The notes beneath the pieces were generated by a model, which was not told where the DNA came from, searched no databases, and was given only the letters and a program-made list of their open reading frames with translations. The position numbers and the translations under genes are program-made. 8,371 nt of DNA. Source: Acidobacteriota bacterium. Lineage in GTDB: Bacteria; Acidobacteriota; Terriglobia; Terriglobales; Acidobacteriaceae. The stretch is from NCBI GenBank assembly GCA_021793595.1, contig JAJYSL010000188.1, positions 1 to 8,371 of the forward strand, read 5' to 3'. Each line of letters begins with the position of its first letter. The stretch's first letter is position 1. Below, piece by piece: positions 1-7,160 of this stretch.

Positions 1-75
1 TGGATCTCGAATACCGTGTGCGCGCCGCGTCGATAGTCAGCCATCCATTAAGATTATCCCGCGGCGCGCTTGCTA

Positions 76-101
76 AAGCCGTCGCCTAAAGGCGAGGGCT
101 T
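76..101. repeat. GC-rich hairpin, possible IS200/IS605-type end remnant
   Basis: Left arm AAGCC-G-TCGCC and right arm GGCGA-G-GGCTT pair over 10 bp with one G/G mismatch around a TAAA tetraloop. Compact hairpins of this style, with a TAAA/TTTA loop and flanking AAGCC/GGCTT, are typical of IS200/IS605 and TnpB-element ends. That resemblance is from memory and no tnpA or tnpB is present in the window. A simple transcription terminator for a gene left of the window is an equally good reading. Confidence 0.4.
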
Positions 102-272
102 CTACCCTCCCAGACTGGGACAGTGAAGAAAGTGGAAAAAATGACAAATCGCTGGTTCCGCAACCATTAAGCAATTACGGAAGTAGAACTACGTATGATT
201 TAACCAGATATTCACAGATAGTCACCCTCAGTCCCCCCTCCCCAAGAGAGGACAGAAGGAAAGGTGCGAGGG

Positions 273-303
273 TTACCCGCATTCCCTGTTCTCATGCGGG
301 TAA
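273..303 (-). terminator. Hairpin just downstream of the permease stop
   Basis: TTACCCGCAT (273-282) and ATGCGGGTAA (294-303) form a perfect 10-bp inverted repeat with an 11-nt loop. It begins 7 bases beyond the permease TAG stop on the minus strand. The position fits an operon terminator, but no clear U-tract follows the stem, so it may act as an mRNA 3'-end stabiliser or a Rho-assisted site. Confidence 0.5.
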
Positions 304-309
304 ACACCC

Positions 310-2796
310 CTATTCCTCGCGCAGAATTTTCGAGGGGTCGATGCGGGTGATGCGCCTCGTCGGCAGAAATGTTGCGGCCATCGCCACCGCAACCAACACC
401 ACAGAGGTTCCGATAAGCGTCGCCGGATCGTACACGCCGATCCCATAGATAAAGCTCTTCAGGGCGCGCAGAACAACCATAGCAGCGCAGAGTCCGATAG
501 ATAATCCGAGCACAGTCGCGAAAACAGCGGACCGGCCAATTTCCAGCATTGCCTCCCGCATAGAAGACCCGAGCGCCAGTCGAATGCCGATCTCGCGCGT
601 GCGCTGCACAACAAGGTTCGCGATCAATCCATACACACCGACGGCGGAGAGCAGCAGCGCGAGACCAGCCAGCACTCCCAGCAGCATCACCTCCACGCGT
701 TGCATGCTCAACGCGCGTTGTTCCAGGTCTGCCATGCTGTAGAAACCGGAGAAGGGCAGCGACGGGTCGGCCTCGGCAAGTGCCTTCTGCATAGCCCCGG
801 TAATTCCAGCGATCGGCCCACTCGTGCGCACGATCCAACTGGGCTGGAACCATACGTGTGCCATGTTGAGCAGAGACTGTTTCACCTGCGTGGCGGGAAC
901 GTAAATCGTCGGCTCGTCGTTTGTCAATGGGAGACTGCCCCCCAATCCAACAGGAGTTGACACAACATCGCCCACCACGCCTACTACGCGCATAGGCACC
1001 CATCCTTGTTCCGTTCCACTTGTCGAGGCTTCCACGCTGGCACCCACCGGATTCGCTCGATCCAGGTATTTGCGGACGAAGGACTCATTCACAATCACGA
1101 CTGGCTGACTTTCAGTTGTGTCGCTCGCGGAAAATTCCCGACCAGCTAGCAAATGCATACGGAGCGTGTCGAAATAACCTGGAGTAACGTAGGTCGCATC
1201 GGTCCCGAACATTTGCCCGGCGTCTTTTCCGCTCACCAATGTCGCGCCCACATTGAATCCGCGTTCATACGGCAGGCTCAGACCCACGGCGGCGCTCTCC
1301 ACACCGGGAATGTGCTCTATCGCGTCGAGGCTCGATGTCAGCAGATGCTGAAACACCGCAGCATTGTGATACCGCACATCGTCAAGCGAAACCTTTCCGG
1401 TCATCACGTTCGTGGCATCGAAGCCTGGCGGCAATGTCTCCAGATAAATCAACGAGCGAATCAGTAGTCCCGATGCGGCCACCAGTACCACTGACAGCGC
1501 AATCTCACCGGCGATCAGTAGTGTACGTGTTGTGCGCTGGCTCCCACCGTTAAACGCACGGTTAGCCCCGACAGCCATAGTTGAACGCAGATCAACACGC
1601 CGTAGTTCCAGTGCCGGAAGCATCCCAAAAAGCACGCTGACTGCGAGCGAAACAGCCAGGGTGAATAGCAGCACGCGGCCATCCAGTCGGAAATTATCCG
1701 TCGGCAGCAGGCCCAGTGGAATCAGGCGTTGCAACACTGCCAGGCCCCCTGCCGCAACGCCCAACCCCGTCGCGCCGCCCAGCAGCGCCAGCACCAAGTT
1801 CTCCGTCCACAACTGGCGCACCAGCGCAAAGCGACTCGCTCCTAGCGCCATCCGTGTGGCCATTTCGCCGCTGCGGCGTCCGGCACGCACCAGCGCCAGC
1901 CCGGCCAGGTTTGCGCAGGCAATCAGCAGAATAAAACCAACCGCAATCATCAGTCCAAGAACGCCCGAACGCAGCGGCTCCGCCTCGCTTTGCTGCAATG
2001 GCACGCCCGTTAGGTGAACTGTTGCCCCGGGATTGTGCGCTAGCTCGCGTCGAAATTGCTCCGGCATCAAACTGCTTATCTGTGCATTCGCCTGTGCCCA
2101 GTTGCTGCCCGGCTTCAGCCGCAGCAGGACGTCGTAATTCGCACCTTCACCTTCCCCTGTTGTGCTAGGCTGCAGCGGGGTCCAGAGGTCGGCAGGCCGG
2201 GAAGCCCCACTGCCAGGCAGCGACTGCGCCCCAGGCGGCAAGACGCCCACGACTGTATAAGGTGCGCCTTTCAGCCGAATCGCCCGTCCCACTATGTTCG
2301 GATTGGAATGAAATGCATTGCGCCAAAGATGGTTGCTCAGGACAACCACTGCGGGCCCATTTGGATGGTCTTCTTCTCGCGTAAAGCTGCGGCCCAGTAG
2401 CGGCCGAATGCCCAGCACGTCGAAATACATCGAGGTCACGCGCAACTGCTGCGCGTACTGCGCACTCTGCCCGACCTGCAGATTGACGCCGCCTTCCGAG
2501 CCATAGGCGGCCGCGGTCACCGCCGGTACCCGATCTCGCACCAGATCATAGGTCTCGCCGTCGGCGCTATTGTCATACTCCGCGCCACCCAGGCCGCTCC
2601 AGTGCGTAATCAACGCGCCCAGCCGCATGGGCTGCGGATAAGGCAACGAACGCAACATCAGCGCATTCACCACACTGAAAATAGCAGTATTAGCGCCAAT
2701 GCCCAATGCCAATGTCAGCACCATGGTCACCGTGAACCCTGGTGACTTGCGCAACTGGCGCAATGCATAGCGAAGATCATTCCAGAGCGTATTCAT
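310..2796 (-). CDS. ADOP-type duplicated ABC transporter permease (FtsX/MacB family)
   Basis: An 828-residue inner-membrane permease with the MacB-like unit present twice. The first unit has an N-terminal membrane helix at about 22-44 (typical start [20 protein letters not shown]), a periplasmic MacB_PCD-like domain at about 45-275, and FtsX helices near 278-301, 329-357 and 374-396. The second repeats this from about 426-446, a periplasmic part to about 700, then helices near 704-727, 757-780 and 795-812. The cytoplasmic FtsX motif occurs twice, [14 protein letters not shown] at 308-321 and [14 protein letters not shown] at 732-745. It ends in the usual RID/VDP-type tail ([12 protein letters not shown]). 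Length and domain order look complete, with no frameshift. The ATG overlaps the upstream ATPase stop (ATGA, 2793-2796), and GGAG at 2805-2808 is a good ribosome-binding site. Such permeases work with a MacB/LolD-like ATPase and a HlyD adaptor, exporting peptides, drugs or lipoproteins; the substrate here is unknown. Both partners next door are broken, so function would need an ATPase encoded elsewhere. Confidence 0.93.
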   Translation of the reverse strand: MNTLWNDLRYALRQLRKSPGFTVTMVLTLALGIGANTAIFSVVNALMLRSLPYPQPMRLGALITHWSGLGGAEYDNSADGETYDLVRDRVPAVTAAAYGSEGGVNLQVGQSAQYAQQLRVTSMYFDVLGIRPLLGRSFTREEDHPNGPAVVVLSNHLWRNAFHSNPNIVGRAIRLKGAPYTVVGVLPPGAQSLPGSGASRPADLWTPLQPSTTGEGEGANYDVLLRLKPGSNWAQANAQISSLMPEQFRRELAHNPGATVHLTGVPLQQSEAEPLRSGVLGLMIAVGFILLIACANLAGLALVRAGRRSGEMATRMALGASRFALVRQLWTENLVLALLGGATGLGVAAGGLAVLQRLIPLGLLPTDNFRLDGRVLLFTLAVSLAVSVLFGMLPALELRRVDLRSTMAVGANRAFNGGSQRTTRTLLIAGEIALSVVLVAASGLLIRSLIYLETLPPGFDATNVMTGKVSLDDVRYHNAAVFQHLLTSSLDAIEHIPGVESAAVGLSLPYERGFNVGATLVSGKDAGQMFGTDATYVTPGYFDTLRMHLLAGREFSASDTTESQPVVIVNESFVRKYLDRANPVGASVEASTSGTEQGWVPMRVVGVVGDVVSTPVGLGGSLPLTNDEPTIYVPATQVKQSLLNMAHVWFQPSWIVRTSGPIAGITGAMQKALAEADPSLPFSGFYSMADLEQRALSMQRVEVMLLGVLAGLALLLSAVGVYGLIANLVVQRTREIGIRLALGSSMREAMLEIGRSAVFATVLGLSIGLCAAMVVLRALKSFIYGIGVYDPATLIGTSVVLVAVAMAATFLPTRRITRIDPSKILREE

Positions 2797-3187
2797 CGCA
2801 GCAACTCCATTTCCACAGCTAATTTGTGACGGAGGTCCTCTTCGGAAACTACCTGGCCGTCGAATAGCTGCACCTCGCGCTCGGCCAGTTTGGTGAAGAG
2901 CGGGTCATGCTTGACCATGCAGATGGTCGCGCGGTCTTTGTGCAGATCTTTCAGCAGTTCCATGACCGCCTCGCCATTGTGCGAATCGAGGTTCCCGGAC
3001 GGCTCATCCGCCAGCAGGATCGAGGGCGATTCGGCCAGCGACTCATTCATCCGCCGTTTGTGCCCCGCTGGCTGTAGGTTCTCCGCAATGGAGCGGTAGC
3101 GCTTGCCAGTCAGCGCGTGAGTCTCAACCTCATCGGTGTAGAAAACCTTGGTGAGCCCTTCAATGTGAAGTGCTCTGCAGCGGCCAT
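2793..3187 (-). pseudogene. Decayed MacB/LolD-type ABC ATPase, Walker A deleted
   Basis: Minus-strand remnant of the ATPase partner of the permease. The likely original start is ATG at 3185-3187 (MAAAE...), followed by a frameshift into LHIEGLTKVFYTDEVETHAL, the characteristic beginning of this ATPase group. Directly after ETHALTG the sequence jumps to KRYRSIAENL..., which aligns with the stretch just before the ABC signature. About 120 residues holding Walker A (GxxGxGKST) and the Q-loop are therefore missing; the junction is near 3105. The signature LSGGQQQR has become a poor match (LQPAGHKRR). Downstream parts persist: Walker B ILLADEP, D-loop SGNLD and an H-loop histidine (VKHD). Without Walker A it cannot bind or hydrolyse ATP normally. 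Its TGA overlaps the permease ATG. The reading frame stays open up to 3503 only by joining the adaptor remnant. I am confident of the family and the loss of Walker A, less so of the exact start. Confidence 0.85.
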
Positions 3188-3202
3188 GTTGTTGGGTCCC
3201 GT

Positions 3203-3666
3203 CTAAAATCGAATGAACTGCTGGCTGTATTCTCTCATTTCTACGCAATCTTCGAAGCTGAGGTTGTTGACCAGCTTCTAATCCAGTTGGATGCGGTTTA
3301 CACTGTCCCAGCGCGACGTCCTGCGCCTCCTGCAACAGTTGCGGATCGGTTAATTGCAGGATAATCGTATCCGGGTGGACCATGGCGCTCGGCAACTCGA
3401 ACGTGCGAACCGCCGCGCCACCAGTCTCGGCAGGTATCGAACAATTGCGATCGCCGCACGGCACTAGCTTCCTAGTCTGCGCATCTGACAGATATGTTGC
3501 CACATTTCACCATGCCTCTCAAACAGCGTTCAGATCCACCGTGGGAGTGGCTGCTTCAGCCGCGTCACAAACCAGGTGATTCCAGCCAGTACACCACTGT
3601 AATTGTGGACCATCAGAATCTGACTGCTGAGTTTAAGTCTTTTTGTTCGGGCCGTGCGATTTCCAT
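3203..3666 (-). pseudogene. Fragmented HlyD-family efflux adaptor
   Basis: Pieces of a periplasmic adaptor (membrane fusion protein) appear in order on the minus strand but in different frames. These are MEIARPEQK (start, 3666), the membrane segment VLAGITWFVTRLKQP (near 3592-3548), AATPTVDLNAV then a stop (3519-3521), RGMVKCGN, and KLVP...SIPAET...LPSAMVHPDTIILQLTDPQL (to about 3320). The last matches the start of the biotinyl/lipoyl-like domain in acidobacterial adaptors of such operons. After QEAQDVAL an internal deletion (near 3305) joins the beginning to what looks like the C-terminus in another frame (SVNRIQ...FIRF, TAG at 3203-3205). A full protein would be about 400 residues; roughly 150 codons remain. 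Its place before the ATPase and permease is the usual order of adaptor, ATPase and permease. Family assignment rests on remembered consensus; the C-terminal piece is the least certain. Confidence 0.7.
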
Positions 3667-3948
3667 TGCAAGAAGAGATTGCAAGCAGCCAACCAAACCA
3701 AGCGACATTGAAATAGCTTTGATTTCAGTGGTTTAAGAAAGGTTGAGAAATGTCCGTCGAATCGAGACTGTCCACTATCGAAAATCGGTGTTCATTTCCG
3801 CACATATCGGAACACACTGCGAAAGCTCGGTAAATCACCTTCGACCTGGCGATGGCATCAAGCGCATCCTGTCGTAATCTGTGGACACAGAACCTAAAAG
3901 GCGCTAATCTTCGACAGCAATGAAATGCTCGGCTCCCTTGTCAGGAAG
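3667..3948. other. Spacer between glycosyltransferase and efflux-operon remnant
   Basis: These 282 bases hold no gene that I can support. They should contain the promoter of the former efflux operon (minus strand) and the 3' end of the glycosyltransferase transcript. The only structured element I see is the inverted repeat at 3788-3815. No clear terminator follows the glycosyltransferase stop. Confidence 0.5.
3788..3815. promoter_or_regulatory. Possible operator: GTGTTC-N16-GAACAC
   Basis: GTGTTC (3788-3793) and GAACAC (3810-3815) form an inverted repeat whose half-site centres are 22 bases apart, about two helical turns. It lies about 120-150 bases upstream of the adaptor's original start. 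Position and symmetry fit a dimeric repressor or activator site for the efflux operon. No regulator gene is next to it, and six-base arms could occur by chance. Confidence 0.3.
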
Positions 3949-5325
3949 TCAGTTTCTTTGGTGATTTTCTTCGCTGCAGTTTCGATACTCATTGCTCCTC
4001 CCTTGCGATCTGGAAACAGCGGATGCCATTGAGAGAACCCGCACTTCGGGACCATGTTTGGTCGGTTGCAGCGACGAGTCCTCGAGTTTCAACCGGTGGG
4101 ACTTCACCAACTTGAAATCAGATCCCCATTGGTGGCTCAGAGACAGTCGGAGGTCGTTCCCGTTTTTTGTTTCGTCGGCAACCGTGAGCGCATAGCGATG
4201 GACGCGGCGGAGATAGAGGAACTCGTCGACATTGGCAATCCTCATTGAAAAATGAGCGCGCAGCAGAAATTGACTGTCGTTGGCGATACGCCTGTTTGTC
4301 GAAAGTCCCCCGACAGCGAGGAACTTTTCCCGGTGCAGAAGAGTAGTCGCATGCAGCAAAGGCTCGAGAGAATGATGAGAAACGCCCTGTACGTCGTCGC
4401 GTCTAAGCACAGCGCTGACATCAAGAGGAAAGCGGTAGGCCCGCACCGTCTGATCAATTTCATTGACTTCCAACTCGTGGCATCCAATCATGTGCACATC
4501 GAGAGCGCGCATAGCCGCCACCAAAATCTCTATACGGTCCGTACAGGGCACATCGTCCGAATCTTGAAACATGAAGAGATCTGCAGTGCTTGCCTCTATC
4601 ATTGCCTGTCTTAACACATAAGGGCCTACCGGCGCTGGAGTGCCACGGAACAATCTTATCCTCTTGTCCTCTTCTAAGTCGCGATAGGAATTGATCTCGT
4701 CGACATCAAGCCCAACCATCAGGTCGAACTTGCCTGGATGCTTCAATGCCAAGGTCCGGGAAATCATGGTCAGGAGGTAATTCTCAGAACCTCGGTGAGG
4801 TGTGATGACTGAAACCGACGGGTCTATTGAAGCGAGGGCCTTTGGCCGAGGTGGCTGGTAAGGTAACTGCCTTACAAAGAGTGGATCGGTAAGGTTGATC
4901 GTGGACATAATGAAAGAGAGGCACTCATAGCACCAGAGCTCGGGATGCTGCCACGACAGTTTGGGGAAGACAATCTGCCAGAAAGCGGTCGTACAAAGGA
5001 AACTGTGAATACTTCCATCGAACCGCCTTACCTCAGCGGGTGGCGGCCTTCTGTTGACCAGCACGGTAAAACCTCGCTCCTTAATCTGCAATTCTGTGGC
5101 AAGAAGTCTGAATGCCCCCAAAAGATCACAAATATCCTGTTCAGGGACTACCGCGATGTAAGACATTGGCTGAAACGACATTTCGCCGTCCCAGGACATT
5201 GCCTCGCAAGCTTGTCTGGACTCAAGGCTGTTCAATTCATGGAGCGGCACTTCAAGCAAATGCAGCCGCTGTTGGCTGGAGATCCCGTTGCGATTTTCTC
5301 GGCCATTTAATATTGTCAATTTCAC
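3949..5325 (-). CDS. GT-A (family 2-like) glycosyltransferase with an unrecognised N-terminal domain
   Basis: A 458-residue protein, probably cytoplasmic, with no signal peptide or clear membrane helix. Residues about 170-375 form a GT-A fold nucleotide-sugar transferase domain: SVSVITPHRGSENYL (170-184) is the first strand and helix, MVGLDVDE (203-210) follows, and FMFQDSDDVP (251-260) carries the DxD metal-binding motif. LLHREKFLAVGGLS (329-342) followed by NDSQFLLRA is the usual acceptor-side and catalytic region, and YLRRVH (371-376) matches the family-2 closing motif. Residues 1-165 are unlike the core and I do not recognise them. The tail from about 395 is polar and poorly ordered. The GTG start at 5325 is supported by GGGAGGA five bases upstream. 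It stands alone, with no sugar-biosynthesis or polysaccharide export genes nearby, so donor and acceptor are unknown. Confidence 0.85.
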   Translation of the reverse strand: MKLTILNGRENRNGISSQQRLHLLEVPLHELNSLESRQACEAMSWDGEMSFQPMSYIAVVPEQDICDLLGAFRLLATELQIKERGFTVLVNRRPPPAEVRRFDGSIHSFLCTTAFWQIVFPKLSWQHPELWCYECLSFIMSTINLTDPLFVRQLPYQPPRPKALASIDPSVSVITPHRGSENYLLTMISRTLALKHPGKFDLMVGLDVDEINSYRDLEEDKRIRLFRGTPAPVGPYVLRQAMIEASTADLFMFQDSDDVPCTDRIEILVAAMRALDVHMIGCHELEVNEIDQTVRAYRFPLDVSAVLRRDDVQGVSHHSLEPLLHATTLLHREKFLAVGGLSTNRRIANDSQFLLRAHFSMRIANVDEFLYLRRVHRYALTVADETKNGNDLRLSLSHQWGSDFKLVKSHRLKLEDSSLQPTKHGPEVRVLSMASAVSRSQGRSNEYRNCSEENHQRN

Positions 5326-5832
5326 CGCGGTCCTCCCGAAAGCAAGCTTGTAATGTAGCAGAGCACGCGCATCTTATTTCCTGTTTTCTGGTCACAGCGA
5401 GTTTACTCAACCTAACGCAGATGCGCCAGTCCTCATTGCCATGCCCGACCAATGCGCGGATAGCAAGCCAGAGATCTCGCAGGCATTGCGAGGAGCCACG
5501 TGTGGCTCAGATTTCCCGAGTAAATTATGTCCGGCGTTCATCATCTCGGGATTCGGTTCTGGATGTGAAGCGCTGATTGTTAGGAGGTGGTTAACTCGCG
5601 ACGTAATCCAGCATTTGGGTCCACCAAGGTAGGTAAATATCCCCCAGCAAGTAGGACGCCAGAACACAGTTTGGGCAATAAAGCAAGGAGCAGGTGTCGA
5701 GCATGGCATTTAGGCTAAGAGAAACCCGAGCGTTGGCAGTTAAGACCGATGGCTCACTGATGCCTGTCGAAGCTCGTCCGGCAGTGTGGCTCTGGGCCTC
5801 TTGCTCAGTACAGTGATGACGTCTTCGCTTCT
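5326..5832. other. About 500 bases without a convincing gene
   Basis: Only short, unrecognised reading frames occur here. A minus-strand ATG frame at 5591-5704 would give a 37-residue peptide with three cysteines and two adjacent tryptophans; see the findings. Its upstream bases show no clear ribosome-binding site. A CACTG/CAGTG-containing hairpin at 5755-5786 lies where the left non-coding end of the IS110-type element would be. GAGCCAC/GTGGCTC arms at 5493-5508 are two bases apart. The promoter of the glycosyltransferase should lie near 5340-5440, but I could not pick out a clear -35/-10 pair. Confidence 0.5.
5331..5337 (-). promoter_or_regulatory. Shine-Dalgarno deciding the GTG start of the glycosyltransferase
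   Basis: On the minus strand GGGAGGA (5337 down to 5331) lies five bases before the GTG at 5325-5323. This is near-ideal complementarity and spacing, and it supports GTG rather than a later ATG as the start. Confidence 0.75.
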
Positions 5833-5985
5833 GATGAAGCGGCTGACGATCTCGTTTGAGGGACTACTTATATTGCACGGCTCAGGCCGACGCAGCGGGG
5901 ATCGATGTGGGGAAGCCACTTAGTGTTTCGTGGCAGTTCCTGCAGACCGCGAGCCAGAACCGATGCTTCCCTTCGTTCACCTTAG
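5833..5985 (+). pseudogene. IS110-family transposase, 5' part, frameshifted and interrupted
   Basis: N-terminal piece of an IS110-family (DEDD) transposase. ADAAGIDVG in one frame holds the first catalytic Asp region. The match then moves to another frame, EAT-stop-CFVAVPADREPEP, from about 5912 with a TAG at 5921-5923, and returns to the first frame for RCFPSFT at about 5960-5981. The gene thus carried at least two frameshifts and a stop besides the insertion. The IS5-group element begins directly after TTAG at 5982-5985. The true start is unclear; ATG at 5833 or TTG at 5856 are candidates in different frames. The sequence continues at 7157 in the frame that precise excision would restore. 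Confidence 0.82.
5982..5985. repeat. Left copy of TTAG target-site duplication
   Basis: TTAG immediately precedes the left inverted repeat of the IS and is repeated at 7157-7160 directly after the right one. IS5-group elements duplicate a 4-bp YTAR target, which TTAG fits. Confidence 0.88.
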
Positions 5986-5997
5986 GGAACCTCTGCA
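5986..5997 (+). repeat. Left terminal inverted repeat of the IS5-group element
   Basis: GGAACCTCTGCA, perfectly complementary to 7145-7156. Weaker similarity continues a few bases inward. Confidence 0.9.
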
Positions 5998-6052
5998 CAA
6001 GTCGCCGATCCACAGCCAGCTTGGATAAAGTTGTAAGTGGGTAAGGAGCACG

Positions 6053-7012
6053 ATGCGACAGATCACGTTGGCGGGCCAGGAAACTTTCGAGAAGTATGGA
6101 CGGAAGAGCAGGTGGGAGCAGTTTTTGGAGAGCATGGAGAGCATCGTTCCCTGGAGCGAGTTACAGGCGCTGATCGAGCCGCACTATCCCAAGGCAGGCA
6201 ACGGCCGCCAGCCTGTGGGTTTGTCGATCATGCTGCGGACTTACTTTCTTCAGCAGTGGTTCAACCTGTCGGACCCGGGCGTGGAAGATGCGTTCTATGA
6301 GTCGGCGACGCTGCGGCGGTTTGCCGGCGTGGATCTGGGCCGTGCGGCGGCGCCGGACGAGACCACGATTCTGCGCTTCCGTCACCTGCTGGAGGAACAT
6401 GATCTGTGCGGCCGGATGCTGGACACGGTGAACCTGTATCTGGAGCGCAAGGGCATTCGCATCGGCACGGGTACGATCGTGGACGCGACCATCCTTGCTG
6501 CGCCGTCGTCGACCAAGAACGCTGGCGGCCGGCGCGATCCGGAGATGCACCAGACGCGCAAGGGGAAGCAGTGGCATTTCGGGGCCAAGGCGCATATCGG
6601 TGTGGATGCCCGGGAGGGCCATGTGCATTCCCTGTGTACTTCGGCGGCCAGCGTTTCCGACGTGCACATGTTGCCTGACTTATTGCATGGGGAAGAGAAG
6701 AAGGTGTGGGGAGACGGAGGTTATCAGGGACAGACTGAGGCGATCCGCGAAGTTGCGCCCGAGGCCCAGGACATGACCTGTAAGCGAACCCGATATAAGA
6801 ACAGCGTGGACCAGTTGCAACGCGCGAAGAACCGGACCAAGTCGAAAGTAAGAGCCAAGGTGGAATGGCCTTTCCGTATCTTGAAGCGCGTCTTCGGGTT
6901 CACCAGGGTGCGCTATCGGGGCCTGAAGAAGAATCACGAATGGCTGTGCGCGGCCTTCGCGCTGGTCAATCTCTACCTGCACCGCAAACGGCTGGTTCCG
7001 CTCGGGGCGTAG
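6053..7012 (+). CDS. IS5-family DDE transposase
   Basis: A 319-residue transposase catalysing cut-and-paste movement of the surrounding element. The N-terminal part (about 20-125) contains the conserved IVPWSELQALIEPHYPKAGN and FNLSDPGVEDAFYES blocks of the IS5-group DNA-binding region. The DDE catalytic core follows: Asp144 in TIVDATILAAPSSTKN, Asp221 in DGGYQG, and Glu271 in VEWPFRILKRVFGF, with Lys278 seven residues later as in the Y-R-E-K signature. DPEMHQTRKGKQWHFG (162-177) is highly typical of this group. Length matches the family and no frameshift or stop interrupts it. The ATG has AAGGAG at 6043-6048, four bases upstream. It uses its own signal inside the element and is not in an operon with chromosomal genes. 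Confidence 0.96.
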   Translation: MRQITLAGQETFEKYGRKSRWEQFLESMESIVPWSELQALIEPHYPKAGNGRQPVGLSIMLRTYFLQQWFNLSDPGVEDAFYESATLRRFAGVDLGRAAAPDETTILRFRHLLEEHDLCGRMLDTVNLYLERKGIRIGTGTIVDATILAAPSSTKNAGGRRDPEMHQTRKGKQWHFGAKAHIGVDAREGHVHSLCTSAASVSDVHMLPDLLHGEEKKVWGDGGYQGQTEAIREVAPEAQDMTCKRTRYKNSVDQLQRAKNRTKSKVRAKVEWPFRILKRVFGFTRVRYRGLKKNHEWLCAAFALVNLYLHRKRLVPLGA

Positions 7013-7013
7013 T

Positions 7014-7046
7014 GTCTCTGGAGGCCGAGAAACAGCCCCCAGAGAC
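7014..7046 (+). terminator. Hairpin downstream of the transposase
   Basis: GTCTCTGG (7014-7021) pairs with CCAGAGAC (7039-7046), beginning one base after the transposase TAG. The stem is strong, but no U-tract follows on the plus strand (GCAAAAACC), so it may limit readthrough or protect the mRNA end rather than be a classical intrinsic terminator. Confidence 0.4.
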
Positions 7047-7144
7047 GCAAAAACCAACGCGACCAATCCCCGATTCGAGAGAATCCGGCTTGAGAACCGC
7101 TGTTCAACTATTGCGCTGCTTCATCAATGAAAACCAAGAGCCTC

Positions 7145-7156
7145 TGCAGAGGTTCC
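7145..7156 (-). repeat. Right terminal inverted repeat of the IS5-group element
   Basis: TGCAGAGGTTCC, the exact complement of the left end. It overlaps a perfect 12-bp palindrome CCTCTGCAGAGG at 7141-7152. Confidence 0.9.
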
Positions 7157-7160
7157 TTAG
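7157..7160. repeat. Right copy of TTAG target-site duplication
   Basis: TTAG directly after the right inverted repeat, identical to 5982-5985. Confidence 0.88.

Larger units (their letters stand above)
1..309. other. Intergenic stretch, no gene recognised
   Basis: No convincing complete gene lies here. A plus-strand frame open from the left edge ends at a TAA at 87-89 and reads ...SRGALAKAVA; it could be the 3' end of a gene outside the window, but I do not recognise it. The stretch contains two hairpins, listed separately at 76-101 and 273-303. The rest shows no structure that I can interpret. Confidence 0.5.
5986..7156 (+). mobile_element. IS5-family, IS5-group insertion sequence, 1171 bp, apparently complete
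   Basis: The boundaries are set by 12-bp perfect terminal inverted repeats, GGAACCTCTGCA at 5986-5997 and its complement at 7145-7156, each flanked by TTAG. It contains one uninterrupted transposase gene (6053-7012) filling most of its length. The size is close to the roughly 1.2 kb usual for IS5 itself. The base composition is richer in GC than the flanks. The intact gene, perfect repeats and perfect target duplication indicate recent insertion and possible continuing activity. Confidence 0.93.

Noticed and set aside
1532..2017. Plus-strand 161-codon frame opposite the permease
   Set aside because: Low-complexity Arg/Ser/Pro/Ala content, and lies wholly antisense to a clear permease gene; other antisense frames there (212-1003 in another minus frame, 700-960, 1153-1467, 2056-2400) are likewise shadows.
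3494..3736. Plus-strand 80-codon frame
   Set aside because: Lies opposite the adaptor relic, whose motifs read in order on the minus strand; no family resemblance.
4252..4614. Plus-strand 120-codon frame opposite the glycosyltransferase
   Set aside because: Antisense to the conserved glycosyltransferase core, with no recognisable motif; same for the frames at 4945-5310 and 5112-5576.
5493..5508. GAGCCAC-GT-GTGGCTC inverted repeat
   Set aside because: The two-base centre cannot form a normal hairpin loop, no tail follows, and no adjacent gene end needs a terminator; treated as chance.
5407..5709. Minus-strand 100-codon frame upstream of the glycosyltransferase
   Set aside because: No motif, odd composition and no ribosome-binding site; the overlapping 37-codon frame is at least more protein-like but is also unproven.
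6161..6667. Minus-strand 168-codon frame inside the IS5-type transposase
   Set aside because: Antisense to a conserved transposase in GC-rich DNA, where long spurious frames are expected.
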